Part shown: in pieces, positions 1-11,383 of the stretch
How the letters are laid out: every line of letters begins with the position of its first letter
How positions within the stretch are numbered: the stretch's first letter is position 1
NCBI RefSeq assembly: GCF_901000735.1
Contig: NC_081546.1
Coordinates: forward strand, 19,405,220-19,469,219
Source: Corylus avellana
Taxonomy: Eukaryota; Streptophyta; Magnoliopsida; Fagales; Betulaceae
DNA length: 64,000 nucleotides
Reading direction: 5' to 3'
Position numbers and translations under genes: made by a program
The notes under the pieces: model-generated
The model's input: only the letters and a program-made list of their open reading frames with translations
Database searches by the model: none
Told to the model about the DNA's origin: nothing

Positions 1-1042
1 ATTCCGTCGGTCCAAACGTCAAAACACATGTCGTGGCCTATTTTGCTTTCGCGCACAGATTCCTAAGGAGATTTTTCATCTTGGCCAATGGTGAAACTTC
101 AAACTCTCATTTCTATCCACAAGAGTTTTTATTTTTTAATGATTAATGCAGCATATTATATTTTTAATTCATAATTTTTTAAACAATAATTAATCTAAAA
201 TTGGTTTAAAATATAATTTCTAGTATTACTTATTTTAATATTATAAAATTAGCTTAATTTGTTAAAATTTTTATTTTTGAACTTTTATTTTCTGATCTCA
301 AAACAAAAACAATAACTATCAATCCAAAACACAAAACACTTCAAATTATTTTTAGGTTTATGTCAAATATGACACTTTTTCAACCCCAAAAAAAAGAGTT
401 AATTACTTTTTTAGTATCTAGATTTTTACTTCTTTTTTTATTTTATTTATTTTTATTTTTTTTCCACTTAAGTTTTAATTCGTATCACAGATGATACTTG
501 ACTAATGGGTAAATACCAATTTAGTACTTTCGTCACTATTTCGTCAGCCAAATTAACGAATTTCTATGGGAGTGGTTTCGGCCACCTCTACGCCCCATCT
601 GGGGGTGGTCGAACCACTTTTAAGACCCTTGGGGGTGGTTCGGCCACCCCAAATGGCCAAAAAAGGGTGGCCAGAACCACCCCTAAAGGCATTGGGGTTG
701 GTGGCTGGGAGTGGTCAAACCACCCCACCGTATTGCAGTCTATTAGCTTGGCTGAATGAATAGTGATGAAGGTACTAAACTAATATTTATCCATAAGTAA
801 GGTACTATTAGTAATACAAATAAAAACTTAGGTAGAAAAAAATAAAAAAGTAAAAATCTAAGTACTAAAAAGGTAATTAAAAAAAAAAAGAAAATTCCAA
901 AATACATTTACAAGCATGCCCACAGAATGTAACCGAACCCTACAGCTATGTTTGGCAAGAGCCAACTGTAACTGGAATGGCACTGTTCCAGCTACAGTGC
1001 CAACTGACACGTGGCAGCAGAAATTATTTTTTTATCTTAATT
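1..1042. repeat. Long direct repeat, copy A (matches 11384-12425)
   Basis: Read base by base this segment appears identical to 11384-12425 at a constant offset of 11,383 bases. It includes an AT-rich leader (1-399), a complete MITE (400-879) and the left arm of a second MITE. Identity starts at the first base of the window, so the repeat may extend further left. It ends at 1042, where copy A reads into an intact MITE arm and copy B into a short unrelated stretch. The segment has no host gene; the small open frames in it are repeat sequence. Confidence 0.9.
400..879. mobile_element. MITE with long inverted arms and GGTGGCC core (copy A)
   Basis: The left arm (taattacttttttagtatc, from 400) is repeated in inverse at the right end (gtactaaaaaggtaatta, to 879). 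The arms run inward for about 150-200 bases and include an inverted gtactttcgtcactatt / atagtgatgaaggtac pair. The centre (570-730) is a GC-rich run of alternating GGTGGTT, GGCCACC and GGGTGGCC units that can fold on itself. There is no transposase. A second apparently identical copy lies at 11783-12262. The superfamily is not resolved, because the flanking A-rich sequence hides the target duplication. Confidence 0.75.
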
Positions 1043-1173
1043 ATTTTTTTAAAAAATCAAAATATTAAAAAAAAAATTAAAATTAAAAAAGAGGAGAACG
1101 CTGGGGTGGTTCCAGCCACCCCTTGGCCAAAATGGGGTGGCCGGACCACCCCAGCATTCTCCTCTTTTTTTTT
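950..1173. mobile_element. MITE cut by the assembly gap
   Basis: It starts with gtttggcaagagccaactg and carries the same arm as the complete element at 12333-12618, then a GC-rich hairpin made of gagaacgctggggtgg and its inverse ccaccccagcattctc (about 1090-1165). The right arm falls in the N run. Unlike the copy at 12333, the left arm here is complete. Confidence 0.65.
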
Positions 1174-1273
1174 NNNNNNNNNNNNNNNNNNNNNNNNNNN
1201 NNNNNNNNNNNNNNNNNNNNNNNNNNNNNNNNNNNNNNNNNNNNNNNNNNNNNNNNNNNNNNNNNNNNNNNNN
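1174..1273. other. Assembly gap (100 N)
   Basis: There are exactly 100 N, a conventional placeholder for a scaffold gap of unknown size. The gap sits inside a hairpin-rich MITE, a likely cause of the break. Any open frame running through it is meaningless. Confidence 0.99.
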
Positions 1274-2552
1274 GTCCATCTACACGTAACGTGGCCTATT
1301 TGGGCACTGCATCCTACTATAGAAGTCAAATTTGTTTTAAGACTTTCATTTCTATAATTTCCTCACTTCCCAAACAAAAGAATTTAATATTTCCTTTGGG
1401 CTTGGACAAGTGTATAAATGTAGTGAGTCAAGTCAACAAGATGTTAGTTTTTCTTTTCCAGGCGGCTGGGTAATTAGATTTGTATTAATGTCATCAACTT
1501 TGTAACAATCACAAGTTACTTTTCTTAAATGTTCATTTTTCATTCTATTATTGTATTACTTGATTGATATGACAATGTCCGTCAATTGATTCAAGAGTTG
1601 AATGATACTCTCATATTAGTCTGATGGTATTACTATACTTCGATATCATTAACGTATTTTGCCTGTATAACGGTTGACTGATACCTTGATCAATGAATTT
1701 TTGTACTCCGGTCGATCGGTTTCGACTTTTCTCAACTCCAATTGGCTAGATCGACCATAATAAAGTTTTCTTATTTATTGGGCTAAATGTTTTATTTTTA
1801 AAAAACATGGGCTAGAGAGATATGGTACAGTTAAGCTTGGGGTAAAACATAGAGACCCAATGAACATCAGTAGAACACATAAGGCCAGGAAAAATTTACT
1901 GGCCCTATGCGTTGGAGACCGGAGAAGGGCTTGGGATCAATCCCCTAGGCAAAGGGGGCACATGGAGACTAGGGCAAAGCCCTAGCCGTCCATGCTACTC
2001 CTAGTGCTACTTGGAGTATTTTTTTGCTCCTTGTTCCACATTGCTCAAATTTGAATACTTGCTTCCATACTAAGCCTATAAATAGAGAAAAACTCAAATC
2101 ATTCACTCATCCTATCAAGTTCTCTTAATAATTAATTTTCAGAAACTCTTTGAAAATTAATAGTTCTTGTGTTAACTTACGAAAAACAAAAGTTTAAGAT
2201 TTGAAGAGCCAAGTAAGAACACACACTCTCTTGGTTATTATTAGTCATTGGTGAATATATCTACATGTCTCATCATCCCTGAGATCTGTCGTGTTCTTGA
2301 AAAAAAAAAAAAAAAAAAGAGTATTTGGTCTTGGTATTCTTGAACAAGAAAGGAAAGGACATGTTTTTGGAGGAGAAAAAAGATTTTTGCCTAAAGTCAG
2401 GAGTGGCCATTGATATCCAAGTAAGTGTTCTTCGTTCTTGCAATTTAATTTTAAGTAGTAATTGTTCTTCATAAATAGTTATTGGCATGAGAATTTGATT
2501 ATTCTGCTGCGTAAATATCTGATTTGCAATCCTATTTCGAACAGAAGGTACA
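1274..2552. other. Non-coding region with a promoter-like segment
   Basis: I see no gene. At about 2078-2092 (cctataaatagag) there is a good TATA box followed by a leader-like A/T/C-rich stretch and a poly(A) run at 2300-2319. The segment 1880-2240 reads like the U3-R-U5 part of a degenerate LTR, but no partner LTR, PBS or target duplication was found, so this stays a suggestion. Confidence 0.35.
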
Positions 2553-3414
2553 CATCTTTAGATGTGTGGCAAACCCGTCATCATCGGCCTCCTCACGTGC
2601 TAGATTTTGTTTGTACTGTCATGTGGCTCCAAGCTCGGCTAATCACCTCAGTGGTGCCGCCATTCGACATATCTCATGATGGCTGTTCCAAATCAGCCAA
2701 GAATGTAGCTGTAGGATCCACCACATGCCCTCACATGCACCCAAAAGTTTTTGCCTCTTCTCCCCACGCACTCACGTGCCAATGTTCCTTCCCACGCGTT
2801 AGACCTAAGCGATGTACGCATCACATAGCTAGATTCCACTAGCGCGTTTTCTACATGTGTTACACACATATCATGCGCCACACACATTGAACGGTTTGGT
2901 CAGACCGACCCATTTACAAACGGGGTCAACCCCTTTTCGAAGCTTCATCAACTGGCTCAGTTTGATTCCAATGCATCCCCAACCATCTTTAGATGTGTGG
3001 CAGACCCGTCACCATCGGCCTCCTCACGTGCTAGATTTTGTTCGTACTGTCATGTGGCTCCAAGCTCGGCTAATCGCCTCAGTGGTGGCGCCATTCGACA
3101 TATCTCACGATGGCTGTTCCAAATCAGCCAAGAATGTAGCTGTAGGATCCACCACACACTCTCACATGCACCCAGAAGTTTTTGCCTCTTCTCCCCACGC
3201 ACTCACGTGCCAACGTTCCTTCCCATGCGTCAGACCTAAGCGATGTACGCGTCACATAGCTAGATTCCACTAGCGCGTTTTCTACATGTGTTACACACAT
3301 ATCATGGGCCACACACATTGAACGGTTTGGTCAGACGGACCCATTTACAAACGGGGTCAACTCCTTTTTGAAGCTTCATCAACTGGTTCAGTTTGATTCC
3401 AATGCATCCCCAAC
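2553..3414. repeat. Tandem duplication, two units of 431 bp
   Basis: Unit 1 begins at 2553 and unit 2 at 2984, both with catctttagatgtgtggc, and stay aligned to about 3414 with few substitutions. The short frames in each unit are parallel copies of one another and do not resemble any protein I know. The unit ends with a string of related motifs (gcatccccaacca, agtttgattcc) that continues in degenerate form to 3470. Confidence 0.85.
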
Positions 3415-3472
3415 CAGTTTAGTTTGGTTCTAGTGCATCCTCAACCACTTTAGTCCAATTCAAAACATACTC

Positions 3473-3953
3473 AACTAATTCAAGCAATTTCTACACGGTT
3501 CACTCCAATTCAAACCGTCCCAAACCGATTCTATTTGTCTTAATGTTTAATTATGACAAAACCAAGTCAGTTTGTCTTAATGTTTAGTTGTCACAATTTC
3601 AGGAATAAAGGTAAGATTACTAAGTCTTAATATTTAATTGTCAAACACTTCATTAGAAAGAGGGTCAAACAATTATAGTTTGTCAAACTTTAAATTAAGT
3701 TTAACAGTGACTAACTAATTCAAGCAATTTCTACACGGTTCACTCCGATTCAAACCGTCCCAAACCGATTCTATTTGTCTTAATGTTTAATTATGACAAA
3801 ACCAAGTCAGTTTGTCTTAATGTTTAGTTGTCACAATTTCAGGAATAAAGGTAAGATTACTAAGTCTTAATATTTAATTGTCAAACACTTCATTAGAAAG
3901 AGGGTCAAACAATTATAGTTTGTCAAACTTTAAATTAAGTTTAACAGTGACTA
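3473..3953. repeat. Tandem duplication, two units of 240 bp
   Basis: Units start at 3473 and 3713 (aactaattcaagcaatttct) and differ by about one base (cactccaattc versus cactccgattc). The second half of each unit (cttaatgtttaattgtcac...gggtcaaacaattatagt) is related to 12905-13035 and to 13480-13600 on the other side of DSS1. The 380 bases that follow (3954-4334) hold a 24-base poly(T) run and nothing else I recognise. Confidence 0.88.
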
Positions 3954-4379
3954 TGTCTACATGTATGGAAGAGTCATGCGTGGTTACGACTTAGACAATA
4001 AAGAAAGTAATAGATTGCTTGTTTATCTGCAGTGCTGTAACAGTTAAAGCCATAATCTGTCGGTACACAAATTTCTTTCAGGAGTATTAAGAGGTGTACG
4101 TTTGGCTCTCTCTAAAACTGTGAGCTTGTGGGTAATAAAGCTCAATGGTGGTAACTGGTAAGGTGGGAAGTGACACTCAATTGTGGTGAGGTGCCTTGCA
4201 TCTTGTATTTTGGCTTAATCAAGGTTTTTTTTTTTTTTTTTTTTTTTTACATGCATGAACCACTTTTTGAGTGGTATGAAGTCCACACATCTGTCTTTAC
4301 AGTTAGAGATTACTCATTAGTGCCATTAAATGAAGGGTTAAATACATTTGACCCAATGTGGTTTAACTATTTTATTTTT

Positions 4380-5451
4380 GGGTTAAATGCAATTTTGGTA
4401 TATGTGGTTAGGCCCAAAATCAAATAGACCTTTTTGATTTCAAAAAGTGTTACAAATAGTACTTGTGAATATTGAAAAAACATATTTAGTACTTCCGTCC
4501 ATGATCCATCCAAAAATTTAACGGAACTACACCTCAACACACTTAAAATGATAACATATGTCCCAGATGCCACATATTAATGCCAAACCATAAGATTGGC
4601 TGACGTGGCATTATATCATAGGTGGTACTTATGTTTTGGATGCCACATATGCTTAAAAAAAAAATAAAATAATGGAAAAAAAATAAAATAAACTTTTTAA
4701 ACTTAAGAATCAAAAAAATAATAACACCAATTAACAAATTAAAAAAAAAAAAAAAAAAAAAAAAATCTAAAGAGTTTTGGGGTGACTGGCCACCCTATGT
4801 TGGTCATAATGGGTGACAGGCAATCCCATTTTAGCTAAGAGGTGGCTGAACCACCCTATGACCTTATAAGGGTGGTTCGACCAGCCCCAACTTGCAAAAT
4901 GAAGGTGGCTTAGCCTTGAGCCACCCTAAAACTCTTCAGAAATTATTATTATTATTATTATTATTATTTATTTATTTATTTTTAGTTTGTTAATGGGTTT
5001 TATTATTATTTTCTTATTTTTTCAATTCTTAAGTTTAAAAAGTTTATTTTATTTGTTTTAATTTTATTTTTTTCCTTTATTTTATTACTTTTTTTTCCAA
5101 TCACACCCAATTCTCTAGTATTTTTTTATTTTTTTTTATTTTTAAATTGGGGTTACCATTTTTTTATATTATTTTTTGCAGAATATGTGGCATAAAAATC
5201 ATAGGTACCTCCTATGATATAGTGCCACATCATCTAGTCTACTGATTTGGTATCAATATGTGGCATTAGGAATATATGTCACCATCTTACAGGTGCTGAC
5301 ATGGAGATCTGTTAAATATTTAGACTGATCATGGATGAAAGTACTAAATGTGTCTTTTCAATATTCACAGGTACCACTTGAGACACTTTTTGAAACCGAT
5401 GAGTCTATTTGATTTTGGGCCTAACCACAGGTATCAAAATTGCATTTAACC
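4380..5451. mobile_element. Foldback/Mutator-like MITE, about 1.07 kb
   Basis: Terminal inverted repeats of roughly 180-260 bases are present: gggttaaatgcaattttgg at the left and ccaaaattgcatttaac in inverse at the right, with further matches at 4415-4520 and 5285-5420. Flanks tttattttt and atttattttt suggest a 9-11 bp target duplication of the kind made by Mutator-like transposases (inference). The middle (4770-4935) is a GC-rich run of GGTGGC / GCCACC hairpin units followed by an ATT microsatellite (4946-4968). Confidence 0.7.
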
Positions 5452-5464
5452 ATTTATTTTTTCT

Positions 5465-5934
5465 CACCTTGGTTTTGTTTTGTATCGTAAACGCTACCTC
5501 GAAAATGGTTAAAAAAAGAGTGATACTTGTGTTAAACTTTCGTCCAAAAATTGACGAAAATCCACGTCAATGCCCTTCAAAATTCGACACACATACACAT
5601 GTACTAATACCTCATTAATTTTTTTTATTTTTTTTTTTATTTTTAAAATAAAACTGAAATTATTAAAAAATTAAAAAAATAAGAATTTTGAAAAAAACAA
5701 AGGGTTGGCCGGCCACCTTGTTTGGCTGGGTGGTTTCAGTCGGTCTAGAGGTGGGCGAATCACACCATCCCCATGGCCCATGAGATGGTTCAGCCACCTC
5801 CAAGGCTAACCCTTAACACACGTCTAATTTTGAAAGCATTGACGTGGGTTACCATCAATGTTTGGACAGAAGTATCATCTTCATTTTTAGTCATTTTCAA
5901 GGTACCGTCTACGATATAAAACGAAACCATGGTA
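5465..5934. mobile_element. MITE, about 470 bp
   Basis: The left terminus caccttggttttgttttgta is inverted at the right end (gatataaaacgaaaccatgg). A second inner pair is gacgaaaatccacgtcaatg and cattgacgtgggttaccatc. The core (5700-5810) again holds GGCCACC and GGTGGTT units. It encodes no protein. Confidence 0.7.
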
Positions 5935-5990
5935 AAAAAAAAAAACTAAAATAGTTAAACCACAAGTGGCAAAAAAGTATTCTACTCTTA

Positions 5991-6429
5991 AACGAATCGT
6001 TCGGTTCATTTCAAAAGATCACCTCATGTGTTTTAATTTTTTTTTTCCATTTAATATTCTCCGTTTATTTTATAACAACTTTTATTTCTCTCAATTTTAA
6101 ATGAAATGAAAAAGAGTGGGTTAGTTAATATGAGAAGAGCAAAATTGTTATTTTATTTTTTTAGACAAAAACCGAAATGGAAAGTATCCTACTCGAATTA
6201 TGATCTTCTCAGATTTTTTAAAATATGAGATTCGTAAATTTTTAAATTCGAGCCATTCATTACATCTAACGTTTAAATAAATACAAAATTTATGTGTTAT
6301 AGAGACAAATGGATTTGACATGTTGAAATTAAAATTAATTATCTCAGTAACCTATAAGCATCTATATTTGTCTGGATTTAATGGCTTAAATTTAAAAATC
6401 TGGCTCATATTTAAAAAAAAAGGATCTTA
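5991..6429. other. AT-rich non-coding sequence upstream of DSS1
   Basis: No gene, inverted repeat or recognisable element boundary is visible in these 440 bases. Confidence 0.5.
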
Positions 6430-6703
6430 ATTCTTCTATTCCTTATTTTCCCGCATAGAAGCCGAATCCAAGCGCCTTCTCCCCAATACGTTCATTTCTC
6501 CATTTTAGACTTCCAGACGCCAGTGCGCGTAACAAAACCAGAACGTTTTAGGGATTTCATCTGAGCTTTCTCTCTCTGTAACTCCTATATCTCTCACTAT
6601 TTGTCTAATTCGAAAAGCTAGGGTTTTTCTCTGATTTCTATATGTATGTGTTGATTTTTATGGAATGTGGCTTTGGCTGCAGGAACTAGTTTGAGCTTTG
6701 GCA
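6430..6703 (+). promoter_or_regulatory. DSS1 promoter and 5' leader region
   Basis: The base composition changes from AT-rich repeat to mixed sequence. A CT-rich stretch (ctttctctctctgtaactcc, about 6563-6582) and the motif agggtttttctctg (6622-6635) are typical of plant 5' leaders. There is a candidate 5'-UTR intron acceptor at ttggctgcag (6672-6681), with a possible donor near 6576; this is inference from splice consensus only. No clear TATA box is visible. Confidence 0.45.
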
Positions 6704-8550
6704 ATGGCGGCGGAGCCCAAGGCAGCGACTGAGGAGGCAAAGGTCGATTTGTTCGAGGACGACGATGAGTTTGAAGAGTTCGAAATCAATGAAGGTAAAA
6801 GGATATATATTTTTTAAAACAATATTACTTATTCGTAGAGACAAGCGACGTGATCTAAATTTGATCGAAATATTAGATGCTTGTTATATGTTAATAAATT
6901 CAGCTACTGCTTTCTGAAATTGATAGAAGCGCCATAGTCTCCGTTAGATGATTTATATTTAGGTCAAAATAGTTGTTGTTGAGGAGAGGATTGGGTTGTT
7001 TTCTGATTTGGCTGTAGAGTTGCTATTAGGTCAATAATGTTGTTACTGCTCAAAATGGTAGTGGAAGTTTTAGAGTAGTGGTAATAGTACCTCAAGAGTG
7101 GATAAGTTATGGGAATGGATTTGCTAGGCATATTGTTGTTCTGACTAAGTTGACTACAAAGGCCTTAAGCCTTTTTGGTCTGTTGAAATTTTTCGCTGTA
7201 TGCCTCCATCTAGAGCCTAGTGCCGTTTTCCTTTCCAGAAGATTAGAGAGAGAAAACGAAGTAAGGTGTTATGTTTCCTGGGTTTGATTTGTAAGAGCTA
7301 AGATTCTACTTGCTCTAGTGTTTTTGAGTAGGAGGGGGCCGTATGAGAAATCAAGGGATTCACAAATGTGGCATTCGGACTTGAGAGTTTAGCAACCACT
7401 AGTCAACAATCAAGGCTTATATTTTCATCTGGCTCTATGCAATGTTTGGGTTTGCCACTAGAGAAAAGGGAAGAATATACTAGAATCTCTTATCATTTGG
7501 CATTTATTTGTTAAATGAGGAAAAATTCTAGCAATGTTCAACTTGGGTCCCTTGGAGTTTTGACATAGTGGAAGCAAAGGGAATAATAAAGGATCACCGT
7601 CTTTTTTTTGAATTTCTTGAAATCCACAAGGAGGAGAGAAAGTAATTATCGAAGTATACTATATTCAAATAGCGATAAAGAGATATTGCCAAATCATAAC
7701 GTATTTATAAAAATCCTAATCTCGTTAAATAAAGGAAATAACTAAAAAAAATATTAAGGAAACATAAGAAATGCTAAACCTAAACCTAAATTCAAGTGGC
7801 ATGTAGATTTAGGTTTAGCAATTGCATGTACTCTTCAACCGTTGTTGGGGGTTACTTGTTAACTTTATTTATTTTAGGAGATTAGGCTTTGGAAGGTACA
7901 AGTATGTTGTGTGAGCCTCTTTATCATTATCTAAATAAAATAGATGTTGGTTTCATCATTCGTTCTTCTCCTTGTGGATTTCAAGGAAATTCAAGAAAGA
8001 AGACAACAATCTTCATCACTTCCTTTTGCTTCGGCTATGTCTAGTTTCCTCATTTTTGTTCACAACACTTGGTGTTCTGTTTACTTCATCACTGGAAAGG
8101 TAGCATGTCTTACATGTCTTCTGACATCAGAGAGAGGGACCTTGGTTTGTTTTGTGAATAATTGAGAGAAGCTGCTAAAGGTAAAAGTTGCATGGTGGTA
8201 ACTTTAGAAAATTTGTGAGAAGAGAAGATTGACATTTTGATTGCCAGTTTCAGGGATAGTAGGTAGCAGGAAACAAATTTAAGCAGGTTGGCAATTTGCA
8301 AATTTTATTTACACAGGTATACTAAGAGCCTGGTGTATATTATTGAGATTGTGCTCGTTGATAGATACATATTTATACCACTACATGCAGAATTTTGGTT
8401 GGGTTACTTGCGTTGCTGTTGAGACACAAGTAATGATGCTAAAATAGTTTGGGCTCTCCAAGATTTTGGGTTCAGGAGACTCTGACAAACACTCTATACT
8501 TCTTTTTCTTTGGCATATCTAAATATTTATGAAGTTATTTGTTGTTGTTC

Positions 8551-8583
<33 letters not shown>

Positions 8584-10423
8584 GCCCGCGTGCAAAAACG
8601 GAAGACACTAAAACACATACTTTATTATTTCAAATTTGCAAGATTTGGGAAGAACTTTTTAAGGCATGCCTTTTATAAAAATATTAGTGGACACAAATCT
8701 TTAGATCTTGTACATGCATTGCCTATTTAACTTGAAGTTTACTAAAAAATTGAATTTAGTCCTTAGGTTTTTGCGTGATTTCAATTTAGTCCCCAAGTTT
8801 CAATTTCAATTATTAGGTCCTTATGTTTTACCTCAATTTAACAATTTGGTCCTTAGGAGGGCAACCGTCACCAGATAAGGGATGGTGAAGAGTGGCTGCC
8901 TCTCATCTGGTGAGGGGCAACCCCATCACCGATGAGGGAAGGCCCTCCCCTTCACAGTCATTAGCCCTCTTTCTTTATTATTATATTTTAATTGTGCTTT
9001 GTAAAATTTTTTAGGGTTAATTATACCTTGCCCCCCTAAACTTGCAACTCTCTTCTCCAAACTACCACCTTATTACGAGTAGGTCTCCGAGTCAGATTTG
9101 GGCGTTAAAATAGATGGAATCCGTCACACTTGAGTGGCACATGACATTGAAGCATTTTTCAAGACAAACTTACCTGAAATTGAAATGGGCCGTTTAACAT
9201 TAATTAACAAAAAAATATTTATGGTATTTAATATTTCGTTTTTCTCTTCTCTTCACCATTTCTTTCTCTTTGACAATGCGTGTCATTGGCAGGGAGGGGC
9301 TGGCCCCTCGGCGGAGGGGGTACTGATGGTGGGGAAATTGTACTTGTTGTGGATGCAGGGGGTGGCCGCTCGACTTTTCCCCTTGTTGTGATTTGGCCAC
9401 CCCCTTGCTGTGTTGTGCAAAGGGTGGCCACGGAACTGCCCCTTGCTGTGGATGCATGGGGTGGTTGCTTGGCAACCCCCTTGTTGTGTTGTGCAGAGGG
9501 TGACTGACCCCCTTTTTTGTTGTTTAGGGTTGGCCGTTGCCAGCCCTTGTTGTAGATGCCCTTTTGTGTTGTGGGAGGGGTTCAAAACGCTGCGTTTCTT
9601 AGGGTTATAGCTGGGCATTGTTGTAAATCACTACCTTTAAAATGGGGTATTGTGAGAAACTGATATTATTGTACATCAAATCAAGATGTTGGGTAATTTT
9701 GTCTTTCGACACAATAAAAATGGGGCAATTTTGGAAAAGTAGACAAGCAAATGTCAAGCGCTAGGCACTTGATATATTTTCCATCCATATTTAATGCCTA
9801 GATTTGACTCGAGGACCTAGTCGTAATAAAGTGGTAGTTTAGGGGGAATAAGTTGCGATGAGTCGTAGTTTGGGGGGTGTAAGTGTAAATGAGGTGGTAG
9901 TTTAAGAGGGCAAAATGTAATTTACCCCCTGTTTTTAGTAAGCTTGTAATTTATGGTAGATTTGTCGCATGGAACTTTTAGTTGCCGCATTATATAATTT
10001 ATATGTCATATGCAAGCCACGTGTCATTGACTTAGTGGTTTAATGTAGTACATAGCTAATTAATTGAATAACGGGTTGACGGAAGACGTATTTGAAATTG
10101 AGGTAAAACCTTAGAACTTAATTGTCAAAATGCAACAACCTTGGGACGAAATTTGATTTTTCCCTCAAAGTTTATTGATCTTTGTTTATTGACTGGAGGC
10201 ATATGCATCATGACAGAAGCACAAGTTATGCCTGCTTTCTGAACTTTTGTATTTATTTATTTTATCTGCCTAACTGCAATAACGAATGACAGAGTGGGAG
10301 GACAAGGAGGAAGGAAAACAAGTGACACAGCAGTGGGAAGACGATTGGGATGATGATGATGTTAATGATGACTTCTCTCTGCAGCTGAGGAGGGAATTGG
10401 AGAACAATACGGAGAAGAACTGA
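6704..10423 (+). CDS. DSS1: DSS1/SEM1 family protein, 26S proteasome lid subunit
   Basis: There are two coding exons, 6704-6794 and 10293-10423, joined by a GT-AG intron of 3,498 bases (donor gaag|gtaaaa, acceptor gacag|agtgg; the split codon is Glu). The product is 73 residues, the usual plant length. It is very acidic: the N-terminal block LFEDDDEFEEFEIN (residues 15-28), the tryptophan-rich centre WEDDWDDDDVNDDF (about 46-59) and a basic C-terminal tail LRRELENN are the hallmarks of the family. DSS1 proteins are intrinsically disordered, belong to the proteasome lid, bind BRCA2-type recombination proteins, and join the TREX-2 mRNA export complex in other eukaryotes (family knowledge). All codons look intact, so the gene is probably functional. 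No other host gene is visible nearby. The intron is loaded with MITEs, and a further MITE sits in the 3' UTR. Confidence 0.95.
7599..8005. repeat. Foldback element in the DSS1 intron
   Basis: The left arm (tcttgaaatccacaaggagg, from about 7615) is repeated in inverse at 7965-8005 (ctccttgtggatttcaagga). A second small hairpin lies inside (ctaaacctaaatt...aatttaggtttag-like, 7775-7825). There is no coding potential and the type is not assigned. Confidence 0.6.
8552..8585. repeat. Compound (CT)n(CA)n microsatellite
   Basis: About eleven CT repeats run directly into a short CA tract within the DSS1 intron. It is a potential length-polymorphic marker. Confidence 0.9.
8740..10170. mobile_element. 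Outer MITE in the DSS1 intron
   Basis: The left arm (gaatttagtccttagg, then ttttacctcaatttaacaa) is matched in inverse by the right arm (gaaattgaggtaaaacctta...gacgaaatttgattttt, about 10105-10165). A short GGTGA/TCACC-type hairpin core lies at 8870-8960. A second MITE (9013-9930) is nested inside. Ends are approximate. Confidence 0.6.
9013..9930. mobile_element. Inner MITE in the DSS1 intron, about 0.9 kb
   Basis: The left arm (agggttaattataccttgcc, with ccaccttattacgagtaggt further in) is inverted at the right end (gtaatttaccccct at 9917-9930; cctagtcgtaataaagtggt at 9818-9837). The centre (9290-9560) is a long GC-rich stretch of degenerate GGTGGCC / TTGCTGTGGATG repeats with short, meaningless frames on both strands. 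Confidence 0.7.
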
Positions 10424-10592
10424 GCTAAAAGTTGCTTATTCTCTAGCTGCCCTTTTTCAAATCTTAGTGTATGCACGTTATATTGCTCAAAGCACCATAA
10501 GAACTTGTGTGATGAATCTTTTGATCCCTATAACTATCGAAATTTACCCCCAAGGTTAGCTTATTTATGCAAGTAGGAGAGCGTATACAAAA

Positions 10593-10764
10593 TGGACAAA
10601 AATTTGCTACAAATTGGCTTGTAGTAAATTAATACAAACCCATCTAATAAAATGATACGTATCCCGTAGCTCATATGTTCTTACATGTTAAGGGATACAT
10701 GTTACTTTATTAGATAGGTTTGTATGAATTAGCTACTAACTAGTTTGAAGCAAATTTTTGTCCA
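10593..10764. mobile_element. 172-bp foldback MITE in the DSS1 3' region
   Basis: This is almost entirely one hairpin: tggacaaaaatttgctacaa at the left against the inverse of agcaaatttttgtcca at the right, with the arms matching for about 75 bases each. The flanking direct repeat tacaaaa (10586-10592 and 10765-10771) is a clean 7-bp target duplication, or 8 bp if a shared A is counted, which would suit a hAT-type element. It starts 170 bases after the DSS1 stop codon and contains AATAAA at 10646-10651. Confidence 0.85.
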
Positions 10765-10771
10765 TACAAAA

Positions 10772-11383
10772 TCATTGATTACAAAGTGCTTCAGTTCTCT
10801 ATTAATGTTTTAATTTTTTAGTAGAAAGAAAAGAAAGGAGTGAAATGGCCGGCAAACAGACCCTAAACTTCTTAGAGCAGCTAAAGCCTTACCAACAAAT
10901 TACAATATGGATTTTTTTAGGAATAAATATTTGAAAAAAAAAAAAAAAAAAATCCCAAGAACCAACTAGGGTGAAGCAAAATCGCACGCGGTGTGCTTAG
11001 CACGCTAGTGCAAAATTTTTTTTGTTTTTTTGTTTTTTTTCTTTTGCATTAAAATATTAAAAAAAAACTTGTCCTTCACGGCGTGCTTGTAATCTGTATC
11101 ACGGCTCATCCTGGTCCAGGTATTATCTTCATTAATTAATTATTTATTTCAGTCTCTAGGCAATTGGTGCAGGAAAAGTTGGTTGTGTGTCAATCTCATT
11201 CATTAATATTTTTGTAAATGCAGGTGTCAAAAGATTCTATACAGATATATAAATAAGCTTTTTAATGTCTGTCATTGAACTCCCAGTCAACCCCGCAATC
11301 CTCGTTAGCTTTTGGCCTTTTTCTAATGTTCTCAAAAGGAAATACTGGTCCACGCGCGAAATCCTCCACGCGCCAAATTCCAA
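10772..11383. other. Non-coding spacer downstream of DSS1
   Basis: A-rich and T-rich sequence with a poly(A) run at 10935-10951. I see no gene, TIR or LTR here. Confidence 0.5.

Larger units (their letters stand above)
4335..5990. mobile_element. Outer MITE holding two further MITEs
   Basis: The left end (gggttaaatacatttgacc...gtggtttaactattttattt, 4335-4379) is matched in inverse at the right end (aaaactaaaatagttaaac...gaatacttttttgcc read backwards, 5935-5990). Two other foldback elements lie between these arms (4380-5451 and 5465-5934), so this looks like an older MITE expanded by nested insertions. An alternative is that 5465-5934 is the original core of the outer element. There is no coding capacity. 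Confidence 0.55.

Noticed and set aside
977..1473. Open frames running through the N gap at 1174-1273
   Set aside because: They consist largely of X residues; the flanking sequence is MITE hairpin.
2462..3318. Paired open frames of 64-138 codons on both strands in the 431-bp repeats
   Set aside because: They exist on both strands, are duplicated with the tandem unit, and match no known domain.
7944..8165. 73-codon frame inside the DSS1 intron
   Set aside because: It starts in the foldback element, has no domain, and lies in an intron between clear splice sites.
9200..9618. Overlapping Gly/Pro/Cys-rich frames on both strands (up to 111 codons)
   Set aside because: They are translations of the GC-rich MITE core and read equally well in several frames.
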